Shown: positions 31,471 to 42,960 of the stretch, piece by piece
Layout: every line of letters starts with the position of its first letter
Numbering within the stretch: position 1 is the first letter of the stretch
Assembly (NCBI GenBank): GCA_903835655.1
Contig: CAILNT010000118.1
Span: 1 to 51,714, forward strand
DNA length: 51,714 bases
Source: an uncultured Pseudomonadota bacterium
Lineage (GTDB): Bacteria > Pseudomonadota > Gammaproteobacteria > Burkholderiales > Thiobacillaceae
Reading direction: 5' to 3'
Made by a program: the position numbers and the translations under genes
Notes under the pieces: model-generated
The model's input: only the letters and a program-made list of their open reading frames with translations
What the model was told of the DNA's origin: nothing
Database searches by the model: none

Positions 31471-33060
31471 ATGACCGTCGCCAAAAGACTCTATCTGCTC
31501 ATTGCCTGTTCCGCGTTGGGCTTGCTCCTGGTTGCCGGCATCGGCATCTACCAGACCGAACGCGTCTATACGGCCGCCAATTTCGGCAACGAGAATACCG
31601 TGCCCGCGCTGGTGGCACTGAACCAGGTCAGCATAGGCGTGGGACACGCACGGATGCGGACCTGGCGGCATGTGTTCTTCGGCACGGACGCGGCGAAGAT
31701 GGCCGAGATCGAACGCAGCCTCGAAGTGGCGGAGCAGGAATTGACCGCCGGGTTGAAGGCGTACGAACCCACGATCGTCGATAACGAAGACCGGCACCGG
31801 TTCGACAACGTGACCGGCTTGCTCCGGGAGTTCAAGGCCAGCCAGGCGGCCCTTCTGGAGCGTTCCCATGCGGGCAGTAAAGACGAAGCCCGCGAACTGC
31901 TGGGCACGCTCGATGTGCAGGGCAAGAAACTGAACGACGCCGTGAGCGAATACATCGCTTACAACACCGGGCTCGGCAAGAAGGCAGCCGAAGTAGCCAA
32001 GGCGACCCAGACTTCCTCCGTGGTGCAGGCCGTCATCATCTCGCTCGTGACCTTGCTGATCGTGGTCGCACTCGGCCTGTTCATCCTTCGCGTCCTGATG
32101 AAGCAACTTGGTGGCGATCCCGCATACGTCAAGGAGATCGTCAGGCAGGTGGCCGAGGGCAATATGGCCGTCGCTATCCAGACCCAGGCCCATGACCAGG
32201 AGAGCATGCTGTTTGCAGTCAAAAACATGGTCGCCAAGCTCTCGCAGATCATCACCGAAGTGCGCGGCGCCGCGGACAACCTGACTAGCGCCTCCGGCCA
32301 GATCTCGGCCACTTCGCAGTCGCTCTCGCAAGGCTCCAGCGAGCAGGCCGCCAGCGTCGAGGAGACCTCGGCCTCGATGGAACAGATGAGCGCCTCGGTC
32401 AACCAGAACACCGAGAACGCCAGGCTCACCGACAACATGGCGCAAAAGGCAGCCAGGGAAGCCGTCGAGGGCGGCGAGGCCGTCAGGAAGACCGTGGAGG
32501 CCATGAAACAGATCGCCGGCAAGATCGGCATCATCGACGACATCGCCTACCAGACCAACATGCTGGCGCTGAACGCCGCCATCGAAGCCGCCCGCGCCGG
32601 CGAGCACGGCAAGGGCTTCGCCGTGGTGGCGGCCGAAGTGCGCAAGCTGGCCGAACGCAGCCAGATCGCCGCGCAAGAGATCGGCGAACTGGCCGGCGGC
32701 AGCGTGAAGATGGCCGAACGCGCCGGCACCCTGCTCGACGAGATCGTCCCCTCAATCCAGAAAACCTCCGACCTGGTGCAGGAGATCGCCGCCGGCTCCA
32801 GCGAACAATCCTCCGGCATCAATCAGATCAACACCGCCATGAATCAGCTCTCGCAGACCACGCAGCAGAATGCCAGCGCTTCGGAACAACTCGCCGCCAC
32901 CGCGGAGGAGATGAACGGCCAGTCGGAACAATTGCAGCAGACCATGGCCTACTTCAAACTCTCCGGCGCGGGCCAAGGCGCAACCGTGGCCCGCGCCCAG
33001 CCGCGCGCGGCGCGGGTCCAGGATGCGAATCCCTCCGAACGCGATTTCGTGCGCTTCTAG
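31471..33060 (+). CDS. Methyl-accepting chemotaxis protein (4HB type)
   Basis: 529 residues. First membrane segment at about 7-24, a periplasmic helical bundle with its own sequence ([20 protein letters not shown]), second membrane segment at about 184-208 ([21 protein letters not shown]), a HAMP-like region and then the signalling domain. From about residue 258 the protein is nearly identical to the receptor at 29184, including the terminal [19 protein letters not shown] precedes ATG 31471. The arrangement says: different sensors, one shared output. No pentapeptide for CheR tethering is present. Confidence 0.92.
   Translation: MTVAKRLYLLIACSALGLLLVAGIGIYQTERVYTAANFGNENTVPALVALNQVSIGVGHARMRTWRHVFFGTDAAKMAEIERSLEVAEQELTAGLKAYEPTIVDNEDRHRFDNVTGLLREFKASQAALLERSHAGSKDEARELLGTLDVQGKKLNDAVSEYIAYNTGLGKKAAEVAKATQTSSVVQAVIISLVTLLIVVALGLFILRVLMKQLGGDPAYVKEIVRQVAEGNMAVAIQTQAHDQESMLFAVKNMVAKLSQIITEVRGAADNLTSASGQISATSQSLSQGSSEQAASVEETSASMEQMSASVNQNTENARLTDNMAQKAAREAVEGGEAVRKTVEAMKQIAGKIGIIDDIAYQTNMLALNAAIEAARAGEHGKGFAVVAAEVRKLAERSQIAAQEIGELAGGSVKMAERAGTLLDEIVPSIQKTSDLVQEIAAGSSEQSSGINQINTAMNQLSQTTQQNASASEQLAATAEEMNGQSEQLQQTMAYFKLSGAGQGATVARAQPRAARVQDANPSERDFVRF
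32242..33060 (+). repeat. Near-identical MCP signalling-domain sequence, copy 2
   Basis: Second copy of the roughly 820-base block at 29958-30779, in the same orientation about 2.3 kb downstream. The strong conservation at silent positions points to recent duplication or ongoing gene conversion. Confidence 0.85.
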
Positions 33061-33097
33061 CCGCCTGGACGCCCCTACCCGACATCGAATCCGCCCC

Positions 33098-33898
33098 ATG
33101 ACACTGACCGATCAGGAATTCGATTTCCTGCGCAAGATGCTCTACGACGCAACCGGAATCAACCTCACCCCGGAAAAAAAGGCCCTGGTCGTCGGCCGTC
33201 TGACGCGCCGCATCGAGGGGCTGGGGCTCGCAAGCTACGGCGAGTACTTCCGCCGCATCGCCGGCAATACCGACCTGGCCGAGCGCACCTGGGCGCTGGA
33301 TGCCCTCACCACCAACGAAACCTACTTTTTTCGCGAACCGGCGCACTTCGCCTATCTGAGCGAAACCATCCTGCCCAAGGTTCCGCCCGGAGGGCAATTT
33401 CGGGTCTGGAGTGCGGCCAGCTCCTCCGGTGAGGAGGCCTACAGCATCGCCATGCTGCTGGGCGAGCGCCTGGGGCAACGTCCCTGGGAGATCGTCGGTT
33501 CCGACCTGAGCACCAAGGTGCTGGAAAAAGCGATGCGCGGCCAGTATCCGATGGAACGGGCGGAGAAGATTCCCAAACCTTACCTGCGCGATTATTGCCT
33601 CAAAGGCACCGGCGACCAGGAAGGCACCTTCCTGATCGAACCATGGCTGCGCAAGCGCGTGCGCTTTCAGCAAGCCAACCTGATGGGACCACTGCCCAAG
33701 ATCGGTTTGTTCGATGTGATCTTCCTGCGCAACGTGCTGATCTATTTCGATCCGCCGACCAAGCGCCGCGTGGTCGAAAACCTGCTGCCCTTCATGAAAC
33801 CCGACGGTTATTTCTTTTCCGGCCATTCCGAGAGCCTGAGCGGCCTGGTCCAGAGCCTGGAGAGCATACAACCCGCGATTTACAGGAAAGCGGCATGA
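33098..33898 (+). CDS. cheR: Chemoreceptor methyltransferase CheR
   Basis: 266 residues. SAM-dependent methylation of receptor glutamates. Helical N-terminal domain ([18 protein letters not shown]), then the SAM domain with [43 protein letters not shown] and [13 protein letters not shown], all canonical. ATG 33098 lies 37 bases after the receptor stop with no strong ribosome site. Its stop overlaps the cheD start (ATGA), coupling the adaptation enzymes. Confidence 0.94.
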   Translation: MTLTDQEFDFLRKMLYDATGINLTPEKKALVVGRLTRRIEGLGLASYGEYFRRIAGNTDLAERTWALDALTTNETYFFREPAHFAYLSETILPKVPPGGQFRVWSAASSSGEEAYSIAMLLGERLGQRPWEIVGSDLSTKVLEKAMRGQYPMERAEKIPKPYLRDYCLKGTGDQEGTFLIEPWLRKRVRFQQANLMGPLPKIGLFDVIFLRNVLIYFDPPTKRRVVENLLPFMKPDGYFFSGHSESLSGLVQSLESIQPAIYRKAA

Positions 33899-34416
33899 GT
33901 GTCGCCCCCCCCATCACCGGAATCCGCGAAATCTTTCTCCACCCTGGCGACTTCCACTTCGGCGATTCCCAGACACGCATCGTCACTCTGCTAGGCTCCT
34001 GCGTCTCCATCACCGTGTGGCACCCGCGCCTGCTGGTTGGCGGCATGTGCCACTTCATGCTGCCCTCGCGCGGGGTCATTCCGGAGGGCGGAACCTACGA
34101 CGGCCGCTATGGCGACGAGGCCATGCTCTTGCTGATGAAAAAAATCTGGAACATGGGCGCGAATCCCAGCGAGTTCGAGGCCAAGGTCTTCGGCGGCGCC
34201 AACATGTTTCCCATGCAATGCCAGCGGGAAGAGATGAATGTCGGCGAGCGCAACATCGAGATGGCGCTGGTTCTTCTGCCGCGCCACGAAATCCAGATCA
34301 AGGCCAAGCACATCGGCGGCGACGGTCACCGCAAGCTGATGCTGGACATCTGGAGTGGCGATGTCTGGCTCAAGCACCAACCGATCACGCAAACCCAGAA
34401 GGAACCACGCTGGTGA
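33895..34416 (+). CDS. cheD: Chemoreceptor glutamine deamidase CheD
   Basis: 173 residues. CheD deamidates receptor glutamines and in some systems works with CheC. The catalytic Cys is in [12 protein letters not shown], the His in [11 protein letters not shown], and the conserved [12 protein letters not shown] and KVFGGANMF follow. The ATG overlaps the cheR stop by 4 bases, and the stop overlaps the cheB GTG start by 3 bases. No cheC gene is seen, so any CheD regulation must involve something else. Confidence 0.94.
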   Translation: MSVAPPITGIREIFLHPGDFHFGDSQTRIVTLLGSCVSITVWHPRLLVGGMCHFMLPSRGVIPEGGTYDGRYGDEAMLLLMKKIWNMGANPSEFEAKVFGGANMFPMQCQREEMNVGERNIEMALVLLPRHEIQIKAKHIGGDGHRKLMLDIWSGDVWLKHQPITQTQKEPRW

Positions 34417-35471
34417 AACCTATCCGCGTTCTGGTCGTCGATGACTCCGCCGTGGTGCGCCAGGTGATGCTGGATGTCCTGGGCCGGTCCCCCGAAATCA
34501 AGGTGATCGGCACTGCATCGGACCCGATCTTCGCCATGCAGAAGATGAATCAGGAGTGGCCCGACGTCATCACCCTGGATGTCGAGATGCCACGCATGGA
34601 TGGCATCACCTTCCTGAAGAAAATCATGGCGGAGCATCCCACTCCGGTGGTGATCTGCTCCTCACTCACCGAAAAAGGCGCGGAAACCACCATGCAGGCT
34701 CTCTCGGCCGGCGCAGTCAGCATCATCACCAAGCCCAAGATGGGGGTGAAGCAGTTCCTGACGGACGCCTCCAATGACCTGGTCAGCGCGGTCAAGGCCG
34801 CGGCCCAGGCCAATCTGCGCCGCGTCGCCATGCCCCTGGTCGCCGCCAAACTCAGTGCCGACGTGATGCTGCCCGGCGGCATCAGCGCCATGGCCCAGAC
34901 CACCGAGCGCATCGTCGCCATCGGCACGTCCACCGGCGGCACCCAGGCGCTGGAAGCCATACTGACAAGGTTGCCGCGCGTCTGTCCGGGCATCGTCATC
35001 GTCCAGCACATGCCGGAAAAATTCACCGCAGCCTTCGCCGAGCGTCTGGACGGCCTGTGTGACCTGGAGGTTCGCGAGGCCAAGAACGGCGACCGGGTCA
35101 TCCCCGGTCGTGCGCTCATCGCCCCGGGCGGGCGGCACATGCTGTTGAAGCGCAGCGGCGCGCAATATATCGTGGAAGTCGTCGACGGTCCCCTGGTGTC
35201 GCGCCACAAACCCTCGGTCGACGTGCTGTTCCGCTCGGTGGCCAAATATGCCGGCAAGAACGCCACCGGGATAATCATGACTGGCATGGGCGACGACGGC
35301 GCACACGGCATGAAGGAGATGTTCGACGCCGGCGCCCACACCATCGCCCAGGACGAGGCCACCTGTGTCGTCTTCGGCATGCCCAAGGAAGCCATCAAGT
35401 TGCAAGGCGTGCGCGAGGTGCTGCCGCTGGAAAATCTCCCGCGCGCTATCCTGATCGCCGGCCGTGGTTGA
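34413..35471 (+). CDS. cheB: Chemotaxis response regulator methylesterase CheB
   Basis: 352 residues. N-terminal receiver domain ([14 protein letters not shown], phosphorylated Asp in [12 protein letters not shown]) joined by a linker to the methylesterase domain with the catalytic Ser in [10 protein letters not shown], His in QHMPEKFT and Asp in GMGDDGAHG. Phosphorylation by CheA should activate demethylation of the receptors. GTG start within GTGA at the cheD stop. It is the last gene of the chemosensory operon. Confidence 0.95.
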   Translation: MKPIRVLVVDDSAVVRQVMLDVLGRSPEIKVIGTASDPIFAMQKMNQEWPDVITLDVEMPRMDGITFLKKIMAEHPTPVVICSSLTEKGAETTMQALSAGAVSIITKPKMGVKQFLTDASNDLVSAVKAAAQANLRRVAMPLVAAKLSADVMLPGGISAMAQTTERIVAIGTSTGGTQALEAILTRLPRVCPGIVIVQHMPEKFTAAFAERLDGLCDLEVREAKNGDRVIPGRALIAPGGRHMLLKRSGAQYIVEVVDGPLVSRHKPSVDVLFRSVAKYAGKNATGIIMTGMGDDGAHGMKEMFDAGAHTIAQDEATCVVFGMPKEAIKLQGVREVLPLENLPRAILIAGRG

Positions 35472-35566
35472 ATACGATGCGATGATCGATAATTACAAGG
35501 TTATTGCGTAAGCCGAATACCCATGCGTCATACTAGGGCCCGTGCAAAAACCATCAGGAGTACACC

Positions 35567-35854
35567 ATGAACACACGCCACGAATACGTCGAGCAACTGA
35601 AGCAGAACCTGGATCGCTGGAACGGCGACATCGCCCGCTGGGAAGCCAAGGCCCGTGTGACCAAAACCGACCTGACCATCGAGTATGAGATGCAACTCGA
35701 ATCCCTGCGCCGGCACCGCGAGGAAGCCACGGCGAAACTCAAGGAAATCCAGGCCAGCAGCGGCGAAGCCTGGAAGGATCTGCGTGCCGGCGCCGATGCC
35801 GCCTGGGCGAGCCTGAGCGCAGCCTTCGACAAAGCCTCCACGCATTTCAAGTAA
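35567..35854 (+). CDS. Small coiled-coil protein of unknown function
   Basis: 95 residues, almost wholly helical and charged: RHEYVEQLKQNLDRWNGDI, then EYEMQLESLRRHREEATAKL and a C-terminal SSGEAWKDLRAGADAAWASL. The pattern of a soluble coiled coil followed by a GEAWKDLxxGxDxAW segment occurs in a widespread family of small proteins, some linked to stress, but no function is established. No membrane segment or signal. AGGAG lies 6 bases before the ATG. It follows cheB by 95 bases and may have its own promoter. Confidence 0.75.
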   Translation: MNTRHEYVEQLKQNLDRWNGDIARWEAKARVTKTDLTIEYEMQLESLRRHREEATAKLKEIQASSGEAWKDLRAGADAAWASLSAAFDKASTHFK

Positions 35855-35969
35855 GCGCTCCGTCCCGGACCGATACCCATGCCGATTCCGGGGGTGATGC
35901 CCGGCCCGATTTGTTCTACAGTGCCTCACCGCTCGCGCCGATAAAGCAGTAAGCCCACACGCACACACC

Positions 35970-37196
35970 ATGAGCACGTCCGCCAGCATCAAGAAAATCC
36001 CGGTCGCCCAGTTGCGTCCGGGGATGTATATCCACGATCTCAACTGCTCCTGGCTGGATCACCCCTTCGTCAGCAACAGCTTCGCGGTAAAGGACACGAA
36101 ACGGGTCGGCGAGATCCTCGCACTCGGCATCCACGACCTCTACATCGACACCGTGCGCGGCGATGATGTGGCCAACGCCATCACCGAGGCCGAGGCACAG
36201 CAGGAAATCGAGGTGCGCATGGTGGATATCGCCCAGGAGCAGCCCGACCGCATCCAGGCTCAGCCCCTGCAAAGCGAGATTCAGCGCGCCAGAGCCCTGC
36301 ACAGCGATGCCAACCGCATCGTCCGTGGCATGGTCCACGACATTCGCCTGGGCCGGCAGATCGAACTGGAACTGGTGGAGCCCCTGGTGGAAAACATGGT
36401 CGACTCCATCTTCCGTAACCAGGATGCCCTGCTGCCCTTGGGACGACTGAAGGACCACGACAATTACACCTTTCAGCACTCGGTCTCGGTCTGTGCCTTG
36501 CTGGTGTCTTTCGGCCGCGGCCTCAAGCTGGACCGTCCCATCATCAAGGAACTCGGCATAGGCGGCCTGCTCCACGACGTGGGCAAGGCCAAGGTGCCCG
36601 ACGCCATCCTCAACAAGCCGGCCAAGCTCACCGATGCCGAATTCGTCAAGATGAAGTCGCATGTGGTGCAGAGCATCATCATCCTGCAAAACACGCCCGG
36701 CATCAGCCAGATCGCACTGGACGTGGCCGGCCAGCACCACGAGCGCTTCGACGGCAGCGGCTACCCGAATGGGCTGAAGGGTGCGCAGATTTCCCTGTAC
36801 GGCCGCATGGGCGCGATCGTCGACGTCTACGATGCCATCACTTCGGACCGGGTCTACCACAAGGGGATGCCCCCCACCGCGGCCCTGGGCCGGCTCCTGG
36901 AATGGAGCAGCTACCACTTCGACCCGGCGCTGGTGAAAGCCTACGTGAAGAGCCTGGGCATCTACCCCAGCGGCTCCCTGGTGCGCATGGAGAGCGGCCG
37001 CCTGGGCGTGGTGGTGGAACAGAATGCCGACAACCGGATGAAGCCGCGCGTGAATGTGATCTATCACGCGGAACATCGCCACTACCTACCCCCGGAAATC
37101 GTCGATCTTTCTTCGAGCGACTGCCTGGATCGCATCACCGGCCACGAGGACTACGCCGACTGGGGTATCGACCCGAAACGCTGGCTGCCGGGGTAG
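35970..37196 (+). CDS. HD-GYP domain c-di-GMP phosphodiesterase (DUF3391 N-terminus)
   Basis: 408 residues. N-terminal DUF3391-type region (IKKIPVAQLRPGMYIHDL, about 1-130) then an HD-GYP domain with LLHDVGK (His202-Asp203), downstream metal-binding His residues (KSHVVQS, AGQHHERFDGSGYP) and the GYP tripeptide at 264-266. YDAITSDRVYHKGMPP is also conserved. The domain should hydrolyse c-di-GMP to GMP or pGpG with a two- or three-iron site. There is no receiver domain, so activation is not by phosphorylation. It ends 13 bases before a convergent receptor gene. Confidence 0.92.
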   Translation: MSTSASIKKIPVAQLRPGMYIHDLNCSWLDHPFVSNSFAVKDTKRVGEILALGIHDLYIDTVRGDDVANAITEAEAQQEIEVRMVDIAQEQPDRIQAQPLQSEIQRARALHSDANRIVRGMVHDIRLGRQIELELVEPLVENMVDSIFRNQDALLPLGRLKDHDNYTFQHSVSVCALLVSFGRGLKLDRPIIKELGIGGLLHDVGKAKVPDAILNKPAKLTDAEFVKMKSHVVQSIIILQNTPGISQIALDVAGQHHERFDGSGYPNGLKGAQISLYGRMGAIVDVYDAITSDRVYHKGMPPTAALGRLLEWSSYHFDPALVKAYVKSLGIYPSGSLVRMESGRLGVVVEQNADNRMKPRVNVIYHAEHRHYLPPEIVDLSSSDCLDRITGHEDYADWGIDPKRWLPG

Positions 37197-37209
37197 CCGC
37201 AAGCTCCGC

Positions 37210-38826
37210 TCAGATCTTGAAGCGGTTGACCATGGTCTGCATGGCCGCTGCCAGTTCTTTCATGCGATGGGCCGATTGGGCCGCTTCACGGGAAGCGCCG
37301 CTGTTTTTCTCGGCCATTTGCGCGATACGTTCCACCTGCGTGGCGACTTGATGACTGGCGCTACTTTGTTCGCCCAGGGCCGCGCTCATTTCCGTCACCA
37401 TCGTGGACACCTGTCCCGCCCGTTCGGCGACCCGAACCATCGCGGACCCGGTATCTGTGGCAAGCTGCCGGCCTTGATCGACGATCACGATGCCCGCGTG
37501 CATGCTGGATACCGCGCTGCCGGTGCTGCTCAATACCGACTGGATCATGCCGCTGATTTCTTCGGTGGACTTGGTCGTGCGTTCGGCCAGTTTACGCACC
37601 TCGTCCGCGACCACGGCGAAACCGCGCCCCTGCTCGCCCGCGCGCGCGGCCTCGATGGCGGCATTGAGCGCCAGCAGATTGGTCTGATCGGCGATGTCCT
37701 TGATCACCATGACGATGGTCGAAATATGTTCGGAATCCTTTTCAAGTTCGGCGATAACCTTGGCCGAAGCGTTCACCGAGGTGGAAATCTCCTGCATGGT
37801 GCCGCCGACGCGCGCCAGCGCGTCCCGCCCCGCGTTCGACAGGATCGCGGACTCGCGCATGGAGCGATCGGTTTCGCGGGCACTCTCGCTGACCACGCCG
37901 ATGCTGACGACCATTTCCTCCATGGCGGAGGCCATCGAGGAAGCCGCATCGTTCTGTTCCACCGTGCCTTCGGCGATGAGCGTGGAGGCATGGGATACAT
38001 TGCCCGCCATCTGCGTCAACTCGCCGGCCTCGCCCCTGATGTCGCCGATCATCTGACGCAGGCTTTCCTGCATGCTGGCCAGCGCTCGCAACAACTCGCC
38101 GGTCTCGTCGCTTTGGGTAACTTCGATGCGGCAGGTCAGGTCGCCCGCCGCGATGCTCTGTGCCGAAGCGATCGCCAGCTGCAACGGTTGCGTGATCTTG
38201 CGCGCGATCAGCAGGCTGACCGTCACACCCACGACCACGGCCAGGAGCAGGATGGCGACAAACAAGCCGAGCGAGTACTTATAGGCGGAAATGCTGCTCA
38301 GGTAACTCTCCCTCGCCTTGGCATCCTGTTCCTCGACCAGTTTCTCGGCCTTGTTTTCCAGCGCGGTAAAACCTTGATCCGCGGTCTGCATGCCGGTCAT
38401 GCCCATGTTGGAATCGATCTGGGCATAATCGATCGCCTGCATGACCTGTTTACGATATTCCGCCAGATCCTTCTGGAGACCTATGACAACCTTGCGGGTT
38501 TCTCGCGGGAGTGCTTGCGTCGCCGTCAAGGCGCTCAAATGCGCATCCGCCTGATCGATGCGCTGGTTGATTCCATCCGTGGCCTGTTTGATCCTGGCTG
38601 CATCGTAATTGTTCAACCAGGTGAACAGGCGATAGACGCCTGCATGCGCTGCGGCCACATCCGCCAGGGCATCACTGCTGCCCTTGAAGGCCTGGAAACG
38701 GACGTCGTAGATGTCGCGAACCGAGTTGTTGGAAGAGTTCAGTCCCATGAAACCCGCCACGCCCAGCAACAGCATCAATCCCAGCAATGCTCCGGGCGGG
38801 AGCAGCAATTTCTGGCGGATATTCAT
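37210..38826 (-). CDS. Methyl-accepting chemotaxis protein
   Basis: 538 residues. Membrane segments at about 12-30 and 190-212 enclose a periplasmic 4HB-type bundle; HAMP region (about 212-268, [23 protein letters not shown]); signalling domain with tip [21 protein letters not shown] and [15 protein letters not shown]. The C-terminus is [14 protein letters not shown], a common betaproteobacterial ending with no pentapeptide. It is preceded on the same strand, 55 bases away, by a secreted Cache-domain protein, and probably shares its transcript. It differs in signalling-domain sequence from the two near-identical receptors in the main cluster. Confidence 0.92.
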   Translation of the reverse strand: MNIRQKLLLPPGALLGLMLLLGVAGFMGLNSSNNSVRDIYDVRFQAFKGSSDALADVAAAHAGVYRLFTWLNNYDAARIKQATDGINQRIDQADAHLSALTATQALPRETRKVVIGLQKDLAEYRKQVMQAIDYAQIDSNMGMTGMQTADQGFTALENKAEKLVEEQDAKARESYLSSISAYKYSLGLFVAILLLAVVVGVTVSLLIARKITQPLQLAIASAQSIAAGDLTCRIEVTQSDETGELLRALASMQESLRQMIGDIRGEAGELTQMAGNVSHASTLIAEGTVEQNDAASSMASAMEEMVVSIGVVSESARETDRSMRESAILSNAGRDALARVGGTMQEISTSVNASAKVIAELEKDSEHISTIVMVIKDIADQTNLLALNAAIEAARAGEQGRGFAVVADEVRKLAERTTKSTEEISGMIQSVLSSTGSAVSSMHAGIVIVDQGRQLATDTGSAMVRVAERAGQVSTMVTEMSAALGEQSSASHQVATQVERIAQMAEKNSGASREAAQSAHRMKELAAAMQTMVNRFKI

Positions 38827-38881
38827 TAGTAATTATTCCTTATTCTTCGAGGTAAAAACCTTTCCGGATTTCGCCTGCGAC

Positions 38882-39334
38882 TTAGCGCTTGTAGATGCCC
38901 GCGCACACGGCGGTTTCTTCCAGTTTTTCGCAATACATCGACTTGGGCAGAATTTTCTTGGTCACCGGGTCGGTAAATTTGTAGTCCTGCCAGAATTTTC
39001 CCTTGGACTTGGCCAACTCCACGCGCTCCTTCACAAACTCCTTGCCATCGGCATCCTTGAAGCCGATGAGTTCCTTGCCGACCTGCTTTTCGTTCTGGCC
39101 GTGGGCAAGCACCTTGCCGCTCAGGTCATAGACCACCACATACAAGTCCTTCTCGACCCAACCGGCTTTCTTGCCGGTGAAATCGGCATAGGCTACGTCC
39201 TTGCCCGTAGCCTTGATATGCTTGATCGCCTTGACGACGATGGTTTCGGCGTCCTTCCTGGAGGCGAATTCCCCGGCCTGAGCCGAGACGGAAGCAATGG
39301 CGGCGGCAAAAGCGAGAATGGCAAACCTTGTCAT
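38882..39334 (-). CDS. Secreted single-Cache-domain protein
   Basis: 150 residues with an N-terminal signal peptide (MTRFAILAFAAAIASVSAQA, cleavage near residue 20). The mature part is a small Cache-type sensor fold: an N-terminal helix (DAETIVVKAIKHIKATG), then strands around LYVVVYDLSGKVLAHGQNEKQVGKELIG and the YKFTDPVTKKILPKSMY region. Two cysteines near the end (MYCEKLEETAVCAG) could form a disulfide. No membrane anchor or output domain. GAGGGG precedes ATG 39334. The receptor gene 55 bases downstream suggests this is a periplasmic ligand-binding partner for it. Confidence 0.78.
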   Translation of the reverse strand: MTRFAILAFAAAIASVSAQAGEFASRKDAETIVVKAIKHIKATGKDVAYADFTGKKAGWVEKDLYVVVYDLSGKVLAHGQNEKQVGKELIGFKDADGKEFVKERVELAKSKGKFWQDYKFTDPVTKKILPKSMYCEKLEETAVCAGIYKR

Positions 39335-39401
39335 AACCAACCCCTCAAAAAATAATGGAAACGAGCAGAACTGGGCCGTCATTGCCCACGCAGTATTAAA
39401 A

Positions 39402-39507
39402 AACCGCTGATTAAATCCTTCGACAAGCTCAGGATGAACGGCAACCTGTTGATTCTGTTCGTGGTAAGCCTGTCGAATCATGAACGAAATTAAATAAATC
39501 AGTGGTT
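39402..39507. repeat. Imperfect 106-bp palindromic dispersed element
   Basis: Outer arms AACCGCTGATTAAAT and AAATCAGTGGTT are inverted repeats. Inside are TTCGACAAGCTCAGGATGAAC and the matching TTCGTGGTAAGCCTGTCGAA, a familiar repeat type found between genes in many Proteobacteria. The whole can fold into a long hairpin in the RNA. It lies upstream of the Cache gene start. Confidence 0.7.
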
Positions 39508-39584
39508 CCTTTACGGACACATTCCGGAAATCTTTAACGAACAGTACGAGTATACCGGTTCATAGGAACCAGCTACGCAGATCA

Positions 39585-39642
39585 TCGCCGGCAAGCCCGC
39601 TCACCCCGGCTCCCTCTCTCGTGGGAGCCGGCCTGCCGGCGA
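39585..39642. repeat. REP-like palindrome
   Basis: Nested inverted repeats: outer TCGCCGGCA and TGCCGGCGA, inner GGCTCCC and GGGAGCC. It follows the prfC stop on the minus strand and may act as a transcript end or mRNA stabiliser. Related in type to the element at the right edge of the window. Confidence 0.6.
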
Positions 39643-39667
39643 ACGGGCGCGGCGTCGCCAGTCCGTG

Positions 39668-41320
<1,653 letters not shown>

Positions 41321-41429
41321 GACGGGCTCACTGCGAACGAAAGCGCAATGATAGCCGGGGACAGGGGCTTGCGCCGACAAACCGCCCGCGACGGCTGCAT
41401 CCACGGTGCGGCACGGAGGGAACTCGAGC

Positions 41430-42893
41430 CTACGCCAGTTCCAGACGCACGCCCGCCGTCGCCTTTGCCCATTCCCGCACTTCCTCTTCCAACGCGACAC
41501 GGGTGAGGGAATTGTCTTTCAGCCAGTCGGCGGGCACGGACAGCCGGCAGGCACCGTTATCGCAACGCAGCGCGAGCGGCGGCGGCGCGGCATCGCTGCG
41601 GCTCATGTTGAACAACTGCCCCAGGCGCAGACAAAGGATGAGCGGCCAGGCATCCGCATCCGGAGCCAGGGTGAGTTTACCCAGACTGCCGTGGCCGGCA
41701 CGAACCAGCAGGGCGATGAAGGCTTGATCGCGGCGGGAGAACCCGGGCATGTCGGCGTTCTCCAGGATGTAGGCGCCGTGTTTGTGAAAGCCGGAGTGCG
41801 CGATGGAAATGCCGATTTCATGCAAGCGTGCGGCCCAGGCCAGGCGCTGCCGCGCCTCGGTCTCCTCGGGCTGGAACAAGCCCAGCGCCAGGGTTTCCAC
41901 CCGCAGCGCCTGCGCCATGTCCACCTGGTAGCGGCGCTGGAACTGGCTGACGCTGACGTCGCGCATGTCGCGATCATGCACCCGACCCAACAGATCCCAG
42001 AGTATGCCTTCGCGCATGGCGCCTTGCGCCACGTTCATGCGTTCGACGCCGAGTTCCTCGAAGATCGCCAACATGATCGCCAGACCGCCACTGATGACGG
42101 GGCGGCGGTCCGGCTTCAGCCCGGGGAGGTCGAGCAGATCGACGGACCCGAGTTTCACCAGATGTTCGCGCAGCCAGCGCAGGCCCTCCAGGGTAATGGC
42201 GCCGTCAGAATGGCCATTCAAGCGGCACAGTTCGCCCAGCGCGCGCGCCGTACCCGAAGAACCCACCGCCTCGACCCAGCCACCGCGGCCGAATACCGGG
42301 CCGGCAACGATCCGGGTCTCGATGCGCGCGGCGACCTCGGCGGCCTTCATGGCGGCCCGGTCGATCCTGCCTTCGGGGAAGAAGCGGTTGCTGAACAGCA
42401 CGCAGCCCATGCGCAGGCTTTCCCTATCGCGCGGCTCGTAGCCATCACCGATGATGCATTCCGTGGAACCACCGCCGATATCCACGACCAGTCGCGTCTG
42501 CGGGATCAACGGCAGGCTGTGAGAGACCCCCAGATAGATCAGGCGCGCTTCCTCGCGGCCCGCGACGATTTCGATTTCGAAACCCAGCGCCGCACGCGCC
42601 TTTTCCAGAAATTCAGGTGCGTTCCTGGCCACGCGCAGAGCCGAGGTCCCGACGGCGCGCACCGCGCCCGCCGGCATGCCGCGCAGTCGTTCGGCGAAGC
42701 GTGCCAGGCAGTTCAGGGCACGCCGCTGCGAGGCGGCATCGAGCTTCTTGTTGGCATTCAGGCCCCCGGCTAGGCGCACCGATTCCTTGATGGCATCGAG
42801 GTAGAAAAGCTGCTCCCCCTCGACCCGACCGACCTGCAAATGAAAGGAGTTGGAGCCAAGGTCGATGGCGGCCAGGGTGGGATAGGGCTGCAT
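41430..42893 (-). CDS. ppx: Exopolyphosphatase Ppx/GppA family
   Basis: 487 residues of the sugar-kinase/HSP70 ATPase fold. [19 protein letters not shown] (phosphate 1 loop), [27 protein letters not shown] (phosphate 2 loop with catalytic-site Gly/Ser), and a C-terminal HD-like helical domain ([25 protein letters not shown]). Family members release phosphate from polyphosphate or hydrolyse pppGpp; length near 490 favours full-length Ppx/GppA. Its substrate is made by ppk1, 18 kb away in the window. It is 67 bases after the upstream receptor gene. Confidence 0.93.
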   Translation of the reverse strand: MQPYPTLAAIDLGSNSFHLQVGRVEGEQLFYLDAIKESVRLAGGLNANKKLDAASQRRALNCLARFAERLRGMPAGAVRAVGTSALRVARNAPEFLEKARAALGFEIEIVAGREEARLIYLGVSHSLPLIPQTRLVVDIGGGSTECIIGDGYEPRDRESLRMGCVLFSNRFFPEGRIDRAAMKAAEVAARIETRIVAGPVFGRGGWVEAVGSSGTARALGELCRLNGHSDGAITLEGLRWLREHLVKLGSVDLLDLPGLKPDRRPVISGGLAIMLAIFEELGVERMNVAQGAMREGILWDLLGRVHDRDMRDVSVSQFQRRYQVDMAQALRVETLALGLFQPEETEARQRLAWAARLHEIGISIAHSGFHKHGAYILENADMPGFSRRDQAFIALLVRAGHGSLGKLTLAPDADAWPLILCLRLGQLFNMSRSDAAPPPLALRCDNGACRLSVPADWLKDNSLTRVALEEEVREWAKATAGVRLELA

Positions 42894-42960
42894 GCGAGAA
42901 AACCGAGAGACGAAACCGGTCGATTATGCCGCACAAATGTGACAGCCCCGTGCCACCGAG

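Larger units (their letters stand above)
39335..39667. other. Intergenic region holding two palindromic repeats, no gene
   Basis: This 333-base gap between the Cache gene and prfC carries the two dispersed repeats listed next. I see no coding frame of its own. The Cache gene promoter should lie near 39340-39400 on the minus strand, but no box stands out. Confidence 0.6.
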
